NCBI GenBank assembly: GCA_017853915.1
Contig: JAFMIS010000130.1
Coordinates: 1-7,021, forward strand
Reading direction: 5' to 3'
DNA: 7,021 nucleotides
Source: a bacterium
GTDB lineage: Bacteria > Bdellovibrionota_C > UBA2361 > OMII01
This document shows, piece by piece, positions 1-6,454 of this stretch. The notes beneath the pieces were generated by a model that saw only the letters and a list, made by a program, of their open reading frames with translations, made no database searches and was not told the DNA's origin. Made by a program: the position numbers and the translations under genes. Position 1 is the stretch's first letter; each line of letters starts with the position of its first letter.

Positions 1-691
1 CGCTGACATCCACTCGGTCAGCCATCAGCGCCACCTCGGTTGCAAGACGCTCCGGATCCACTACAACATCAGGCGCCAACATTTTGAGTCGTTCACTCAT
101 CCGCTCCCGAAGCCGATTCGAAGCTCCCGTCATTCGACTGGCGATCTCTGAACGTATCCGCTCGAGCGTAGAGACTCTTCCTCTCATATCAGCGACGAGG
201 GCCAGCCCCTCAACGAGACGAGCCCTCAACAACTCCTCACTCGCTCGAGAAACGAGCCCCAGGATAGTTTTTACTTCGTCCTCCGAGAGCACGCTTCCAT
301 CATCCCCTATAGTCCCCTCGCGCAACACCAGCGAACCGAGAAACTGGGGTAATCCATCACCTCGCACGCCATATCGCTTGCACGCCGCCGCATAAGCTGA
401 CACCGCTGCGTCAATTTTTTCCCATCCCCCAGTAAGGTCTCGCTCATCACTTGAACGCGCTCGGTAGGAAAGTGAAAGATCAATTCGTCCTCGGCGGTGA
501 CTTCTCTGAATAAGGGATTTAATATCGCGCTCTAACGGAAGGAGTCCGCGCGGCCCACGACAATTGACCTCCAAGAATCGGTTATTGACTGATCGCACCT
601 CAAGCTCAATATCAGCCGTGGCCATGCTCGCTGCCACGCGGGCGAACCCGGTCATGCTTTTAACACCTGCGCCGCTTTGAGGTTCTGACAT
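1..691 (-). CDS. yicC: YicC/YloC family endoribonuclease, C-terminus cut by window edge
   Basis: The reading frame is open from an ATG at 691 down to base 2, giving 230 codons with no stop. YicC proteins are usually about 290 residues, so roughly the last 60 are missing. The N-terminal YicC signature is clear: SMTGFAR at residues 12-18, then EVRSVNNRFLE at 31-41. Near the edge is the other family hallmark, DPERLATEVALMADRVDVS at about 212-230, which opens the conserved C-terminal domain. Members of this family (E. coli YicC, Bacillus YloC) are reported to act as endoribonucleases in RNA turnover; the exact substrate here is unknown. The ATG at 691 lies 5 bp after the hldE1 stop, with a distant GGAG about 12 nt upstream. 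An internal ATG at 655 (the Met of MTGFAR), with AGGTG 8 nt before it, is a real alternative and resembles the short N-terminus of E. coli YicC. It is likely cotranscribed with the LPS genes. In many bacteria gmk follows yicC, but that would lie outside the window. Confidence 0.93.
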   Translation of the reverse strand, partial: MSEPQSGAGVKSMTGFARVAASMATADIELEVRSVNNRFLEVNCRGPRGLLPLERDIKSLIQRSHRRGRIDLSLSYRARSSDERDLTGGWEKIDAAVSAYAAACKRYGVRGDGLPQFLGSLVLREGTIGDDGSVLSEDEVKTILGLVSRASEELLRARLVEGLALVADMRGRVSTLERIRSEIASRMTGASNRLRERMSERLKMLAPDVVVDPERLATEVALMADRVDVS

Positions 692-696
692 ACGAG

Positions 697-1710
697 TTAG
701 ACGCTCCACTGAGATACGTGTTCACGTAAACGAGCGAGGTTTATCGCCGCGGTTCCGACTTCAGAGACCACGATGCCAGCGGCGATATTCGCTAATACAC
801 CCGCTGTCACCGGCGAAGCCCCAACCGCAAGCACCGCCGTGAAAACAGCCGTTACTGTATCTCCAGCTCCACTCACATCAAAAACCTCTTGCGCCGTTGT
901 CTCAAGGTGAAGCCCCTCTTTACTGCCAGCTTCTCGAACCACCATTCCACCCTCTCCCAGCGTGATCACCATGACATCTGAGTTCCATTTCTTTATGAGG
1001 GCCTCACACGCCGAAAAGGCGTCTTCAATCGATTCAATCTTCCTTCCAGATGCGGCCTCAGCCTCTTTTCTATTAGGCTTGGCCACGCTCATCCCTCGAT
1101 ACCGCTCATAATTTCTCGGGTGTGGATCAACAAAGAGCGGGCGTGATTTTACACTGAGACGGCCGCAGCCATAGGCCTGCGTCAAAGTATGCAAAACGCC
1201 CTCCGAAACGGCTCCCTTACCGTAATCGGATAGTATTACCGCTCGTGAACCATCAATGGCGCTATCTAACGTGGCAGAAAGCTTAGTCGACAGGCTCGGC
1301 GTTAGGTCATCCTTCTTTTCACGATCGATGCGGGCGATCTGCTGAGTATGCGCGATGATCCGAGTCTTGAGGACGGTAGGCCGGTCCGAATCGATTAACA
1401 AACCATTGCGGTCAGCCCCGATCTCATCCAGGAGTCTGAGTACAGAGGCACCATCTTCATCAGCGCCTACTACGCCACACATCATTGGCTTGGCCCCTAT
1501 AGTAGCGAGGTTCCGCACTACGTTGCCGGCACCTCCTAAGCGGTCCTCCATTCGAACGACCTCTACCACAGGGACAGGAGCCTCAGGCGAGATACGCTCA
1601 ACCCGCCCCCAGATGTAGCGGTCGAGAATGACGTCCCCAACTACCAAAATGGGGGTCGAGGCAACGGCGTCTAATGTAGCGAGAAGTTCCTCTTTGCTAA
1701 CTATTTTCAT
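697..1710 (-). CDS. rfaE1: D-glycero-beta-D-manno-heptose-7-phosphate kinase, stand-alone HldE kinase domain (RfaE1/HldA type)
   Basis: This cytosolic kinase phosphorylates heptose 7-phosphate at C1, a step towards ADP-heptose for the LPS inner core. The 337-residue protein is a PfkB/ribokinase-fold enzyme. It has VVGDVILDRY at 23-32, RISPEAPVPVVEV at 39-51 (nearly identical to the E. coli HldE kinase domain), the glycine-rich GGAGNVVRNLA at 59-69, SDYGKGA at 161-167, and the PfkB C-terminal signature DVSGAGDT at 278-285, whose Asp284 is the expected catalytic base. E. coli HldE is about 477 residues and carries a nucleotidyltransferase domain after the kinase. That domain is absent here, so the adenylyltransferase (HldB/RfaE2) must be encoded elsewhere. 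I chose the ATG at 1710 because it fits the family N-terminus, although no good ribosome site precedes it. A TTG at 1764 would add 18 residues and has AAGGGGG about 12 nt upstream. The 106-bp gap before it holds no gene and no convincing promoter. It ends 5 bp before yicC. Confidence 0.93.
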   Translation of the reverse strand: MKIVSKEELLATLDAVASTPILVVGDVILDRYIWGRVERISPEAPVPVVEVVRMEDRLGGAGNVVRNLATIGAKPMMCGVVGADEDGASVLRLLDEIGADRNGLLIDSDRPTVLKTRIIAHTQQIARIDREKKDDLTPSLSTKLSATLDSAIDGSRAVILSDYGKGAVSEGVLHTLTQAYGCGRLSVKSRPLFVDPHPRNYERYRGMSVAKPNRKEAEAASGRKIESIEDAFSACEALIKKWNSDVMVITLGEGGMVVREAGSKEGLHLETTAQEVFDVSGAGDTVTAVFTAVLAVGASPVTAGVLANIAAGIVVSEVGTAAINLARLREHVSQWSV

Positions 1711-1816
1711 GAAGTTGTTATAGCAAGAGGATGATAAAGGCGCTACCCGAGCATAGACATCCAAAACAATAAAATACCCCCTTATTTGGACAACTTACCC
1801 GTAGGCTTGGCTCACG

Positions 1817-2821
1817 TTACAGTGGCCCTTGAATCCTTTCAAGCACAGCACTCGGGTGAACAAGCTTCATACAAACCTTACCAAGACCCGGACACTTCCT
1901 GCGCTTACATGGCGCGCATCCCACATCCATCGATATTGAAAGGTCCTCGCTACCCCGCGGCGAGTTACGTACCGAAGGCGTTGGCCCAAAGAGAGTTACA
2001 TGTCTAGTCCCTACCGCCCCTGCTATGTGCGCTGGTCCGGAGTCCGGTCCCACACAGCTGACAGCGCCATGAATGATGGCCACCAACTCCCGAAGAGTGG
2101 TCTTTCCGGCGAGATTTATAACCCGTGCTCCACCGTTGATCGACTCAAGTCGGCTCGCGAGCTCTACCTTCGTCTTATCAGAGACCAAGACCACGTTGCG
2201 ACCACCTAGACGTTCAATAAGTTCCCGATACCCCTCCTCCGGCCAATCTTTGGAGTCCCATGACGATCCAAGTATTAAGGCGATGTAATCCTTGGGGAGC
2301 TCCTCCCTCCAAGGAGCAGAGATAGAATCTAGAGATAACTGTTCCAACCCCGAGCTAAGCGCCTCTGGGAGAGGAATGCCGAGTTGCGCTACAAAGAGCA
2401 GATAGTGCTGAACCTTAGGAATTGACTCTCCACGAGGGGGGATCTGCTCCGTATTGAAGAGCCAATTGAATTCCTTGCTATCCTTTCGGTGAAATCCTAT
2501 CCGACGCGGCGCCCGAGACAACAACGAGAAAAACCCGCTCTTGAGGTGGCGCTGCATATCCAAGGTGATATCGAAGGGCTGCCGCGCCAACTCCCTGCGC
2601 AGCGCCAGCACCCCGCGAGCTCCTCGTGAGCGATCAAAAACGATCACTCGATCGATTCGAGGATGAAGCTTAACTATTCCAGCGCACGCCGGCTCAACGA
2701 GCCAGGTAATATGAATAGTAGAATCCGCATTCTTCAGAGCGTCAACGATGTACATCCCCCGCACCACATCGCCGAGGGAGCCCATCAGCACGACTAAGAC
2801 ACGGCGCGGATGATCACTCAT
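1817..2821 (-). CDS. Glycosyltransferase family 9 protein, heptosyltransferase I (WaaC)-like
   Basis: A 334-residue inner-membrane-associated/cytosolic transferase expected to move heptose from ADP-heptose onto the Kdo-lipid A core. The N-terminal GT-B half has MGSLGDVV at 13-20, where Asp18 matches the catalytic Asp of E. coli WaaC, and LDMQRHLKSGF at 87-97 followed by a typical RRIGF segment. The C-terminal half has SSWDSKDWPEEGY at 186-198, with Lys191 in the place of WaaC's nucleotide-binding Lys. It also has GPDSGPAHIAGAVGT at 258-272, with Asp260 in the ADP-heptose site. Near the end is CAPCKRRKC...CM (Cys302, 305, 310, 317), absent from E. coli WaaC. The ATG overlaps the end of the upstream kinase gene by 8 bp (ATGAGTGA) and has GGAG 5 nt before it, so translation is probably coupled. 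GT9 membership is firm. The choice between heptosyltransferase I and another core heptosyltransferase is inference, from WaaC-like local motifs and from the WaaF-like paralogue two genes upstream. Confidence 0.9.
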   Translation of the reverse strand: MSDHPRRVLVVLMGSLGDVVRGMYIVDALKNADSTIHITWLVEPACAGIVKLHPRIDRVIVFDRSRGARGVLALRRELARQPFDITLDMQRHLKSGFFSLLSRAPRRIGFHRKDSKEFNWLFNTEQIPPRGESIPKVQHYLLFVAQLGIPLPEALSSGLEQLSLDSISAPWREELPKDYIALILGSSWDSKDWPEEGYRELIERLGGRNVVLVSDKTKVELASRLESINGGARVINLAGKTTLRELVAIIHGAVSCVGPDSGPAHIAGAVGTRHVTLFGPTPSVRNSPRGSEDLSISMDVGCAPCKRRKCPGLGKVCMKLVHPSAVLERIQGPL

Positions 2822-3548
2822 CGCTGCTCCGCAACGTCAAACACATCATTTCAGATAGTAAGGGAGACAGCTGGTGTTTAATAACAGCGCGTCTCCAACG
2901 ACGCAAATAAACCTCCCGGAGAGCACGCTCGTTTCCCCGAAAATGTAGCGCCTTGTCAAAATCCACGACATATACCTCGCCAGACTTTGAGACTAAAACG
3001 TTGCCTGGATGCAGATCCACATGAAGTATTTTATGCCTAATCAGGATACCGACCTGAAGCGCGAGCCGATCCATGGCCCGGTGCAACTCCTCACCCTCCT
3101 GTTTCTGGAGCTCCACCAAGGACTCAACCTCAGCCAACTCCTCCATCACAAGCCAGGTGCTGAAGACGGTTGAGCCTTTCTTTATGAACGCAATCGGACG
3201 CGGAGCGTTGACACCAAGATTTCGAACGAGCTCCAACATCTCGAACTCCCCCTGCGAACGACACGGCCCCACGCACAGAAATCGTCCTCCCGTGAGAGCC
3301 CGAAAAAAGCCGCCGTGTGAGTAGCGTTTCACAAATACTCGGTCTAACCCCGAAATATCCACAATCAGCTTTTGTCCCCGGCCTCCTAAGACTCCACTAC
3401 TCGGGACGTCGACACTTGCCTGGAGGATTTGCACCAGCCGGGTGGCCTGTTCATCGGATATCACGCCACGGCTTGATATGGTGTATGGGCCACGAATAAT
3501 ATCCTCAAAAGGCTTCAACATCGTCTCGTGTGTCACAACTAAACTCAT
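2814..3548 (-). CDS. kdkA: LPS inner-core sugar kinase, 3-deoxy-D-manno-octulosonic acid kinase (KdkA)-like
   Basis: The 244-residue protein has a compact eukaryotic-like kinase fold of the Kdo/WaaP LPS-kinase group. Visible in order are VFVKRYSHGGFFRAL at 71-85 (Lys74 as the ATP-binding Lys), a Glu-containing helix EFEMLELVRNLGV at 101-113, APRPIAF at 115-121, the catalytic loop HVDLHPGNVLV at 176-186 (Asp178 as base, Asn183 as metal ligand) and VVDFDKA at 194-200 (Asp196 as the metal-binding DFG-type Asp). The run from VKRY through a glycine pair to PRPIA is characteristic of KdkA, which phosphorylates Kdo at O-4 in Haemophilus-type cores. WaaP, which phosphorylates heptose I, is the main alternative, and sequence alone does not settle the acceptor. 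There is no signal peptide or membrane segment, so it should act on the cytoplasmic face of the inner membrane. Its ATG lies 6 bp after the waaF-like gene with only a weak AGAAAGA ribosome site. Its stop overlaps the next heptosyltransferase gene. Both neighbours support a core-modifying role. Confidence 0.82.
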   Translation of the reverse strand: MSLVVTHETMLKPFEDIIRGPYTISSRGVISDEQATRLVQILQASVDVPSSGVLGGRGQKLIVDISGLDRVFVKRYSHGGFFRALTGGRFLCVGPCRSQGEFEMLELVRNLGVNAPRPIAFIKKGSTVFSTWLVMEELAEVESLVELQKQEGEELHRAMDRLALQVGILIRHKILHVDLHPGNVLVSKSGEVYVVDFDKALHFRGNERALREVYLRRWRRAVIKHQLSPLLSEMMCLTLRSSDE

Positions 3549-3554
3549 ATCTTT

Positions 3555-4682
3555 CTACGACGGTACAACCTGAAATGACCCTGTTTTTTTCGGAGCCTCA
3601 TGATCAGCGTGGAGACTAACAAAAGCCCGCATCACCATTTCAGTCGACACTCCCTTCATACACGCCATAGTGCCCGTAGGACAACGGTGAGAACCGTGTC
3701 GACGGCATGGCTTACAGAAAAGGTCTCCCTTTTCTACCACGACGGCTCGATTCTTCCATGGTCCAAAACCAAATAGGGGCGACGTCGCACAGAAAATAAC
3801 CACAGTTGGAGTATGGCGCGCGGACGCGATGTGAAGAGCGACGCTGTCATTACATACGATTGCCCGAGCCCCTCCTATCACGAAGAGCAACTCAAACAGG
3901 GTCGTGCGGCCGCACAAGTTTATCACGTCCGCCCCTCCGTCTTGACACACTTCCGCGCACACATCCTGGTCCGCCGACGAGCCAACCACAACCACCCGAT
4001 TGCCTCTCGCAACCATCTCTCGAGCGATCTCCCGATAGCCCGAAGCCGACCAACGCTTTGTCTCCCAAGCGCTCCCAGGTGCCAGCACCACGATCGGCTT
4101 GTGACACTCCATCACGCCACTAACGATTACCGAAACTTCATCAGGTGATACATCAGGGACACGGAGTGAAAACCGCTCAGTAACCGGAGTCGGCCCCGCC
4201 TTTTGAAGACGCGCCAGCTCGAGGCTGGTATCCTCAGATAGTTCAGCGCGAACTAATTCGAGATTACGGATTACTTCATGGCAACGGGCAGTACGTGGCA
4301 CCCGACGAGTGTACAAAAACGCGCCGATAGCATCCGTATACCCAACTCGTTCGGGAATCCCTGCCATCGCTAACAACACACTCGTGCGTGGCGAACGATG
4401 GAACGAATACGCTACCGCGAAGTTTTTCTCCCGAATTTTTTGGGAAAAACGCTTCAGACCGCGCCATCCTGAAAACTCTCCGTGACGATCAAAGACCAGA
4501 ACCTCATCGACATGTACGTCTCTGCGGATATATTCAGCGAAATTGGGCGTTACCAACACACACAACCGTGCTGATGGATTATCCCTTTTGATAGCCTCGA
4601 TGACGGGAGATGTAAGAACAAGATCCCCGATAAATCCCTTGGGGACGAGAAGGATATTACGAACTAACTCTATTTCAGACAC
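3555..4682 (-). CDS. waaF: Glycosyltransferase family 9 protein, heptosyltransferase II (WaaF)-like
   Basis: A 375-residue GT-B enzyme predicted to add the second heptose of the LPS inner core from ADP-heptose. The N-terminal half has VPKGFIGDLVLTSPV at 13-27 (Asp20 as the catalytic Asp) and a WaaF-like stretch YSFHRSPRTS...AGIPERVGY at about 92-115. The C-terminal half has APGSAWETKRW at 201-211 (Lys209), CGRTTLFEL at 257-265 and CNDSVALHIASA at 277-288 (Asp279). In E. coli WaaF the equivalent of the last motif reads NDSGLMH, so the Gly is Val here. A cysteine cluster follows (Cys323, 326, 334, 341), then a roughly 30-residue tail ending in a basic, polar stretch. The start is GTG at 4682, supported by GAAGGA 7 nt upstream. 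It follows the rlmN stop by 14 bp. GT9 assignment is firm. The WaaF label rests on the N-terminal motifs and gene context. Confidence 0.9.
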   Translation of the reverse strand: MSEIELVRNILLVPKGFIGDLVLTSPVIEAIKRDNPSARLCVLVTPNFAEYIRRDVHVDEVLVFDRHGEFSGWRGLKRFSQKIREKNFAVAYSFHRSPRTSVLLAMAGIPERVGYTDAIGAFLYTRRVPRTARCHEVIRNLELVRAELSEDTSLELARLQKAGPTPVTERFSLRVPDVSPDEVSVIVSGVMECHKPIVVLAPGSAWETKRWSASGYREIAREMVARGNRVVVVGSSADQDVCAEVCQDGGADVINLCGRTTLFELLFVIGGARAIVCNDSVALHIASARHTPTVVIFCATSPLFGFGPWKNRAVVVEKGDLFCKPCRRHGSHRCPTGTMACMKGVSTEMVMRAFVSLHADHEAPKKTGSFQVVPS

Positions 4683-4689
4683 TGCGATG

Positions 4690-4695
4690 TCCTTC
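4690..4695 (-). promoter_or_regulatory. Ribosome binding site of the waaF-like gene
   Basis: GAAGGA on the minus strand lies 7 nt before the GTG at 4682, within the 14-bp gap after the rlmN stop. It supports this unusual GTG as the start; no in-frame ATG occurs close by. Confidence 0.7.
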
Positions 4696-4696
4696 G

Positions 4697-5779
4697 CTAG
4701 GCGGCTGCTTGATCAACGACGGGGAAACGCGAGACTTTCTTGGATTCAGTCGCGAGCTGTCCACACGCCGCCGCAATATCAGCCCCCTTGGACCAACGTA
4801 TGAACGCTTGCAAACCTTGGGAATTAAGATATCGCTGCCAGGTGAAGACCCAGTCACGCGCTGGAGTATTAAACCCAAGGCCCGCATTGTCGTTGTAGGG
4901 AATCAGGTTCACCTTGACAGGTAGTCCACGCATAAGCCTTGCCAGACGCCGCATGTCGTCTTCCGTATCATTCAGCCCACCCAGCATGACGTATTCCATG
5001 GTGACTTTCTTGCGCGGACCCACGGGAAAATCTTTTACCGCGGCTAGTAGCTCCTCGATATTGAAGCGCTCATTAATCGGCATTACTTTGGAACGAACCT
5101 CGTCAGTCGTGGCATTCAACGAAACCGCCAAACTCACCGACACATCACTGGACGCCAATCGTCTAATCGCTGGAACGAGGCCCACCGTAGAAACGGTGAC
5201 TTTGCGCGGCGACATACCATATCCGAAGCGATCAGTAAGATTCCGTACCGCCCTCGTTACGCCATCAAAATTGTGGAGCGGCTCACCCATTCCCATGAAA
5301 ACTATATTCTGGAACGAGTCGCCAAAATTCCTCGCGTCCTCGATTACTCCGTTCACCTGACGCAGGATCTCGGATGTTGAGAGGCTCCTTTTTAGTCCCA
5401 TCGTCCCTGTTCGACAGAACTTACAACCCATGGCGCACCCAACCTGCGAGGACACGCACAGGGTCATCCTATTCGGTTGTTTGATCATCACCGACTCGAC
5501 GAGGTCTCCCCCCTCTACTTCAAAGAGGTATTTGCGAGTACCATCGGAACTGACTCGTCGATCGTGAATTCTAGCCTTCGGGAAGGTGAAAAAAGCGGCG
5601 AGCTTCTCTCGAAGCTCACGGCTAATATTCGTCATCTGATCAAAATCAGTCACACCTTTGCGATACACCCACTCAAATAGCTGGGTGGCGCGAAATTTAG
5701 TTGCGCCGAAGTCTCGCTCAAGAAGCTCTACCAGCTCAGAGTAACTGTAATTGAAGAAATCTCTGCTGGTATCGACCAC
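4697..5779 (-). CDS. rlmN: Dual-specificity rRNA/tRNA adenine-C2 methyltransferase RlmN
   Basis: This radical SAM enzyme methylates C2 of A2503 in 23S rRNA and A37 in a subset of tRNAs, supporting peptidyl-transferase function and decoding accuracy. The 360-residue length is normal. The 4Fe-4S motif is CAMGCKFC with Cys115, 119 and 122. The two mechanistic cysteines are present: Cys108, seven residues before the cluster as in E. coli (C118), and Cys339 in GADIAAACGQL, matching the methyl-carrying Cys355 of E. coli. MGMGEPL at 162-168 is the SAM-binding GEP motif, and SLNATTDEVR at 220-229 and LIPYND at 292-297 are further family signatures. The N-terminal RNA-binding region (FRATQLFEWVYRKG at 29-42) is intact. 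The ACG-containing C-terminus distinguishes RlmN/Cfr-type enzymes from other radical SAM proteins, and context fits RlmN rather than Cfr. The start is GTG at 5779 with AGAGG 6 nt upstream. It follows ndk by 27 bp, an arrangement also seen in E. coli. Confidence 0.97.
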   Translation of the reverse strand: MVDTSRDFFNYSYSELVELLERDFGATKFRATQLFEWVYRKGVTDFDQMTNISRELREKLAAFFTFPKARIHDRRVSSDGTRKYLFEVEGGDLVESVMIKQPNRMTLCVSSQVGCAMGCKFCRTGTMGLKRSLSTSEILRQVNGVIEDARNFGDSFQNIVFMGMGEPLHNFDGVTRAVRNLTDRFGYGMSPRKVTVSTVGLVPAIRRLASSDVSVSLAVSLNATTDEVRSKVMPINERFNIEELLAAVKDFPVGPRKKVTMEYVMLGGLNDTEDDMRRLARLMRGLPVKVNLIPYNDNAGLGFNTPARDWVFTWQRYLNSQGLQAFIRWSKGADIAAACGQLATESKKVSRFPVVDQAAA

Positions 5780-5806
5780 AACACACCTCTTTGTCGCTCG
5801 GTTGAA

Positions 5807-6220
5807 CTACTTGAGCTCAGGGAAGAAGAACTTCACCTCTGTAGCCGCGTTTTCGGCGCTGTCAGATCCGTGCACCGCGTTCGCAGCTATGCTCTCTGCG
5901 TAGAGGGCGCGAATTGTGCCGGGAGCTGCCTTCTTCGGATCGGTCGCTCCCATCAGAGTTCGGTTGAGGTTTACAGCGTCCTCTCCCTCGAGAACAGACA
6001 CCAGCACTCGACCTGAACACATGTAATCGATCAGCTCGCCGTAGAAGGGACGATCTTTATGAATAATGTAAAATTGACCTGCTTGTTCTGGGGTAAGGGT
6101 CATCATCTTAGCCGCGACGACCGTCAGGCCGGCCTGCTCGAAATGACCTAAGATCTTGCCAACAAGATTCCGCGCTGTCGCGTCAGGCTTAATAATGGAG
6201 AGAGTTCGTTGCTTTGACAT
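5807..6220 (-). CDS. ndk: Nucleoside diphosphate kinase
   Basis: Ndk transfers the gamma phosphate from ATP to nucleoside diphosphates through a phosphohistidine, balancing NTP and dNTP pools in the cytosol. The 137-residue protein is close to the usual 137-143. It begins MSKQRTLSIIKPDA, with the conserved TLSIIKPDA strand and the nucleotide-binding Lys11. It contains HKDRPFYGELIDYMCSG at 54-70, NLNRTLMGATDPKKAAPGTIR at about 84-104, and the active-site signature NAVHGSDSAENA at 114-125, with His117 as the phosphorylated residue. The C-terminus FFFPELK is typical. The open frame extends upstream to a GTG at 6316, but the ATG at 6220 matches the family N-terminus and has GGAAGG 9 nt before it, so the extra 32 residues are rejected. 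It is the first gene after the promoter at 6361-6389, with a leader of about 134 nt, and rlmN follows after 27 bp. Confidence 0.98.
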   Translation of the reverse strand: MSKQRTLSIIKPDATARNLVGKILGHFEQAGLTVVAAKMMTLTPEQAGQFYIIHKDRPFYGELIDYMCSGRVLVSVLEGEDAVNLNRTLMGATDPKKAAPGTIRALYAESIAANAVHGSDSAENAATEVKFFFPELK

Positions 6221-6229
6221 AATACCATA

Positions 6230-6235
6230 CCTTCC
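6230..6235 (-). promoter_or_regulatory. Ribosome binding site of ndk
   Basis: GGAAGG on the minus strand, 9 nt before the ATG at 6220. It decides the ndk start in favour of this ATG over the in-frame GTG at 6316. Confidence 0.8.
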
Positions 6236-6261
6236 GAATTGAATACCGATAACGCCTATAC

Positions 6262-6288
6262 GCCCCTCACAGCGAGGGAAGCCCCTCA
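6262..6288 (-). promoter_or_regulatory. ndk leader segment with two mutually exclusive hairpins
   Basis: On the transcript, TGAGGGGC (6288-6281), CCCTC (6278-6274) and a second TGAGGGGC (6269-6262) occur in series. The central CCCTC can pair with either flanking GAGGG, giving a 5-bp stem with loop GCTT or a 5-bp stem with loop GCTGT. Only one can form at a time. The segment lies about 42 nt before the ndk ATG, in the untranslated leader implied by the promoter upstream. A regulatory role is inference. No poly-U tract follows, so it is not a standard intrinsic terminator, and I recognise no known riboswitch. Confidence 0.35.
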
Positions 6289-6360
6289 AAGCAAAGGAAG
6301 ATTGCTCGGTAGCCACCCAATCTCGGCAATTCCAGAGGAGCCGGCGTTGGGGGTCGGCAG

Positions 6361-6389
6361 ATTATAGACGCCCGGCTGCCACAACTCAA
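6361..6389 (-). promoter_or_regulatory. Sigma70-type promoter for the ndk-led operon
   Basis: The -10 hexamer is a perfect TATAAT (6366-6361) and the -35 is TTGAGT (6389-6384, four of six consensus positions), separated by exactly 17 bp. The start of transcription would fall near 6354, about 134 nt ahead of the ndk ATG. The element sits in the gap after coaD and reads towards ndk, rlmN and the LPS core genes. AT-rich sequence and two direct repeats lie just upstream of the -35. This is the best promoter match I saw in the gaps between genes. Confidence 0.8.
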
Positions 6390-6398
6390 GCCATTGAA

Positions 6399-6426
6399 AT
6401 CAGGTAAAATCTTTTAAATATCAGGT
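6399..6426 (-). repeat. Paired ACCTGAT direct repeats, 21 bp apart, upstream of the ndk promoter
   Basis: ACCTGAT occurs at 6426-6420 and again at 6405-6399 on the minus strand, start to start 21 bp, which is two helical turns. The near flanks also agree (T.ACCTGAT.T in both). The bases between are AT-rich (TATTTAAAAGATTTTA). The proximal copy ends 9 bp upstream of the -35 hexamer, a position typical for activator sites or UP elements. No known regulator is recognised from the motif. Function is inference from position and spacing. Confidence 0.4.
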
Positions 6427-6454
6427 GATTAAACGAGAAGCCCAGGCTTTACGC

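Noticed and set aside
1760..1790. An imperfect A/T-rich inverted repeat (TCCAAA ... TTTGGA) between the second heptosyltransferase and hldE1
   Set aside because: The stem is weak, has a 3-base bulge, and no T tract follows on the minus strand, so it cannot be called a terminator or operator.
3806..4148. Two overlapping plus-strand open frames of 105 and 111 codons opposite the waaF-like gene
   Set aside because: They lie antisense to a gene with clear GT9 motifs, their predicted proteins are low-complexity Pro/Arg/Ser-rich, and no family is recognisable.
4914..5360. A 148-codon plus-strand open frame opposite rlmN
   Set aside because: It is antisense to the strongly conserved radical SAM core of rlmN; the Ser/Thr-rich translation is typical of a reverse-complement shadow.
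6221..6316. A 32-residue N-terminal extension of ndk from a GTG at 6316
   Set aside because: The ATG at 6220 matches the family N-terminus and has a good ribosome site; the extension resembles no Ndk and overlaps the structured leader.
6434..6454. A possible terminator just after coaD (AAGC/GCTT stem)
   Set aside because: The stem is only 4 bp and no U run follows; too weak to call.
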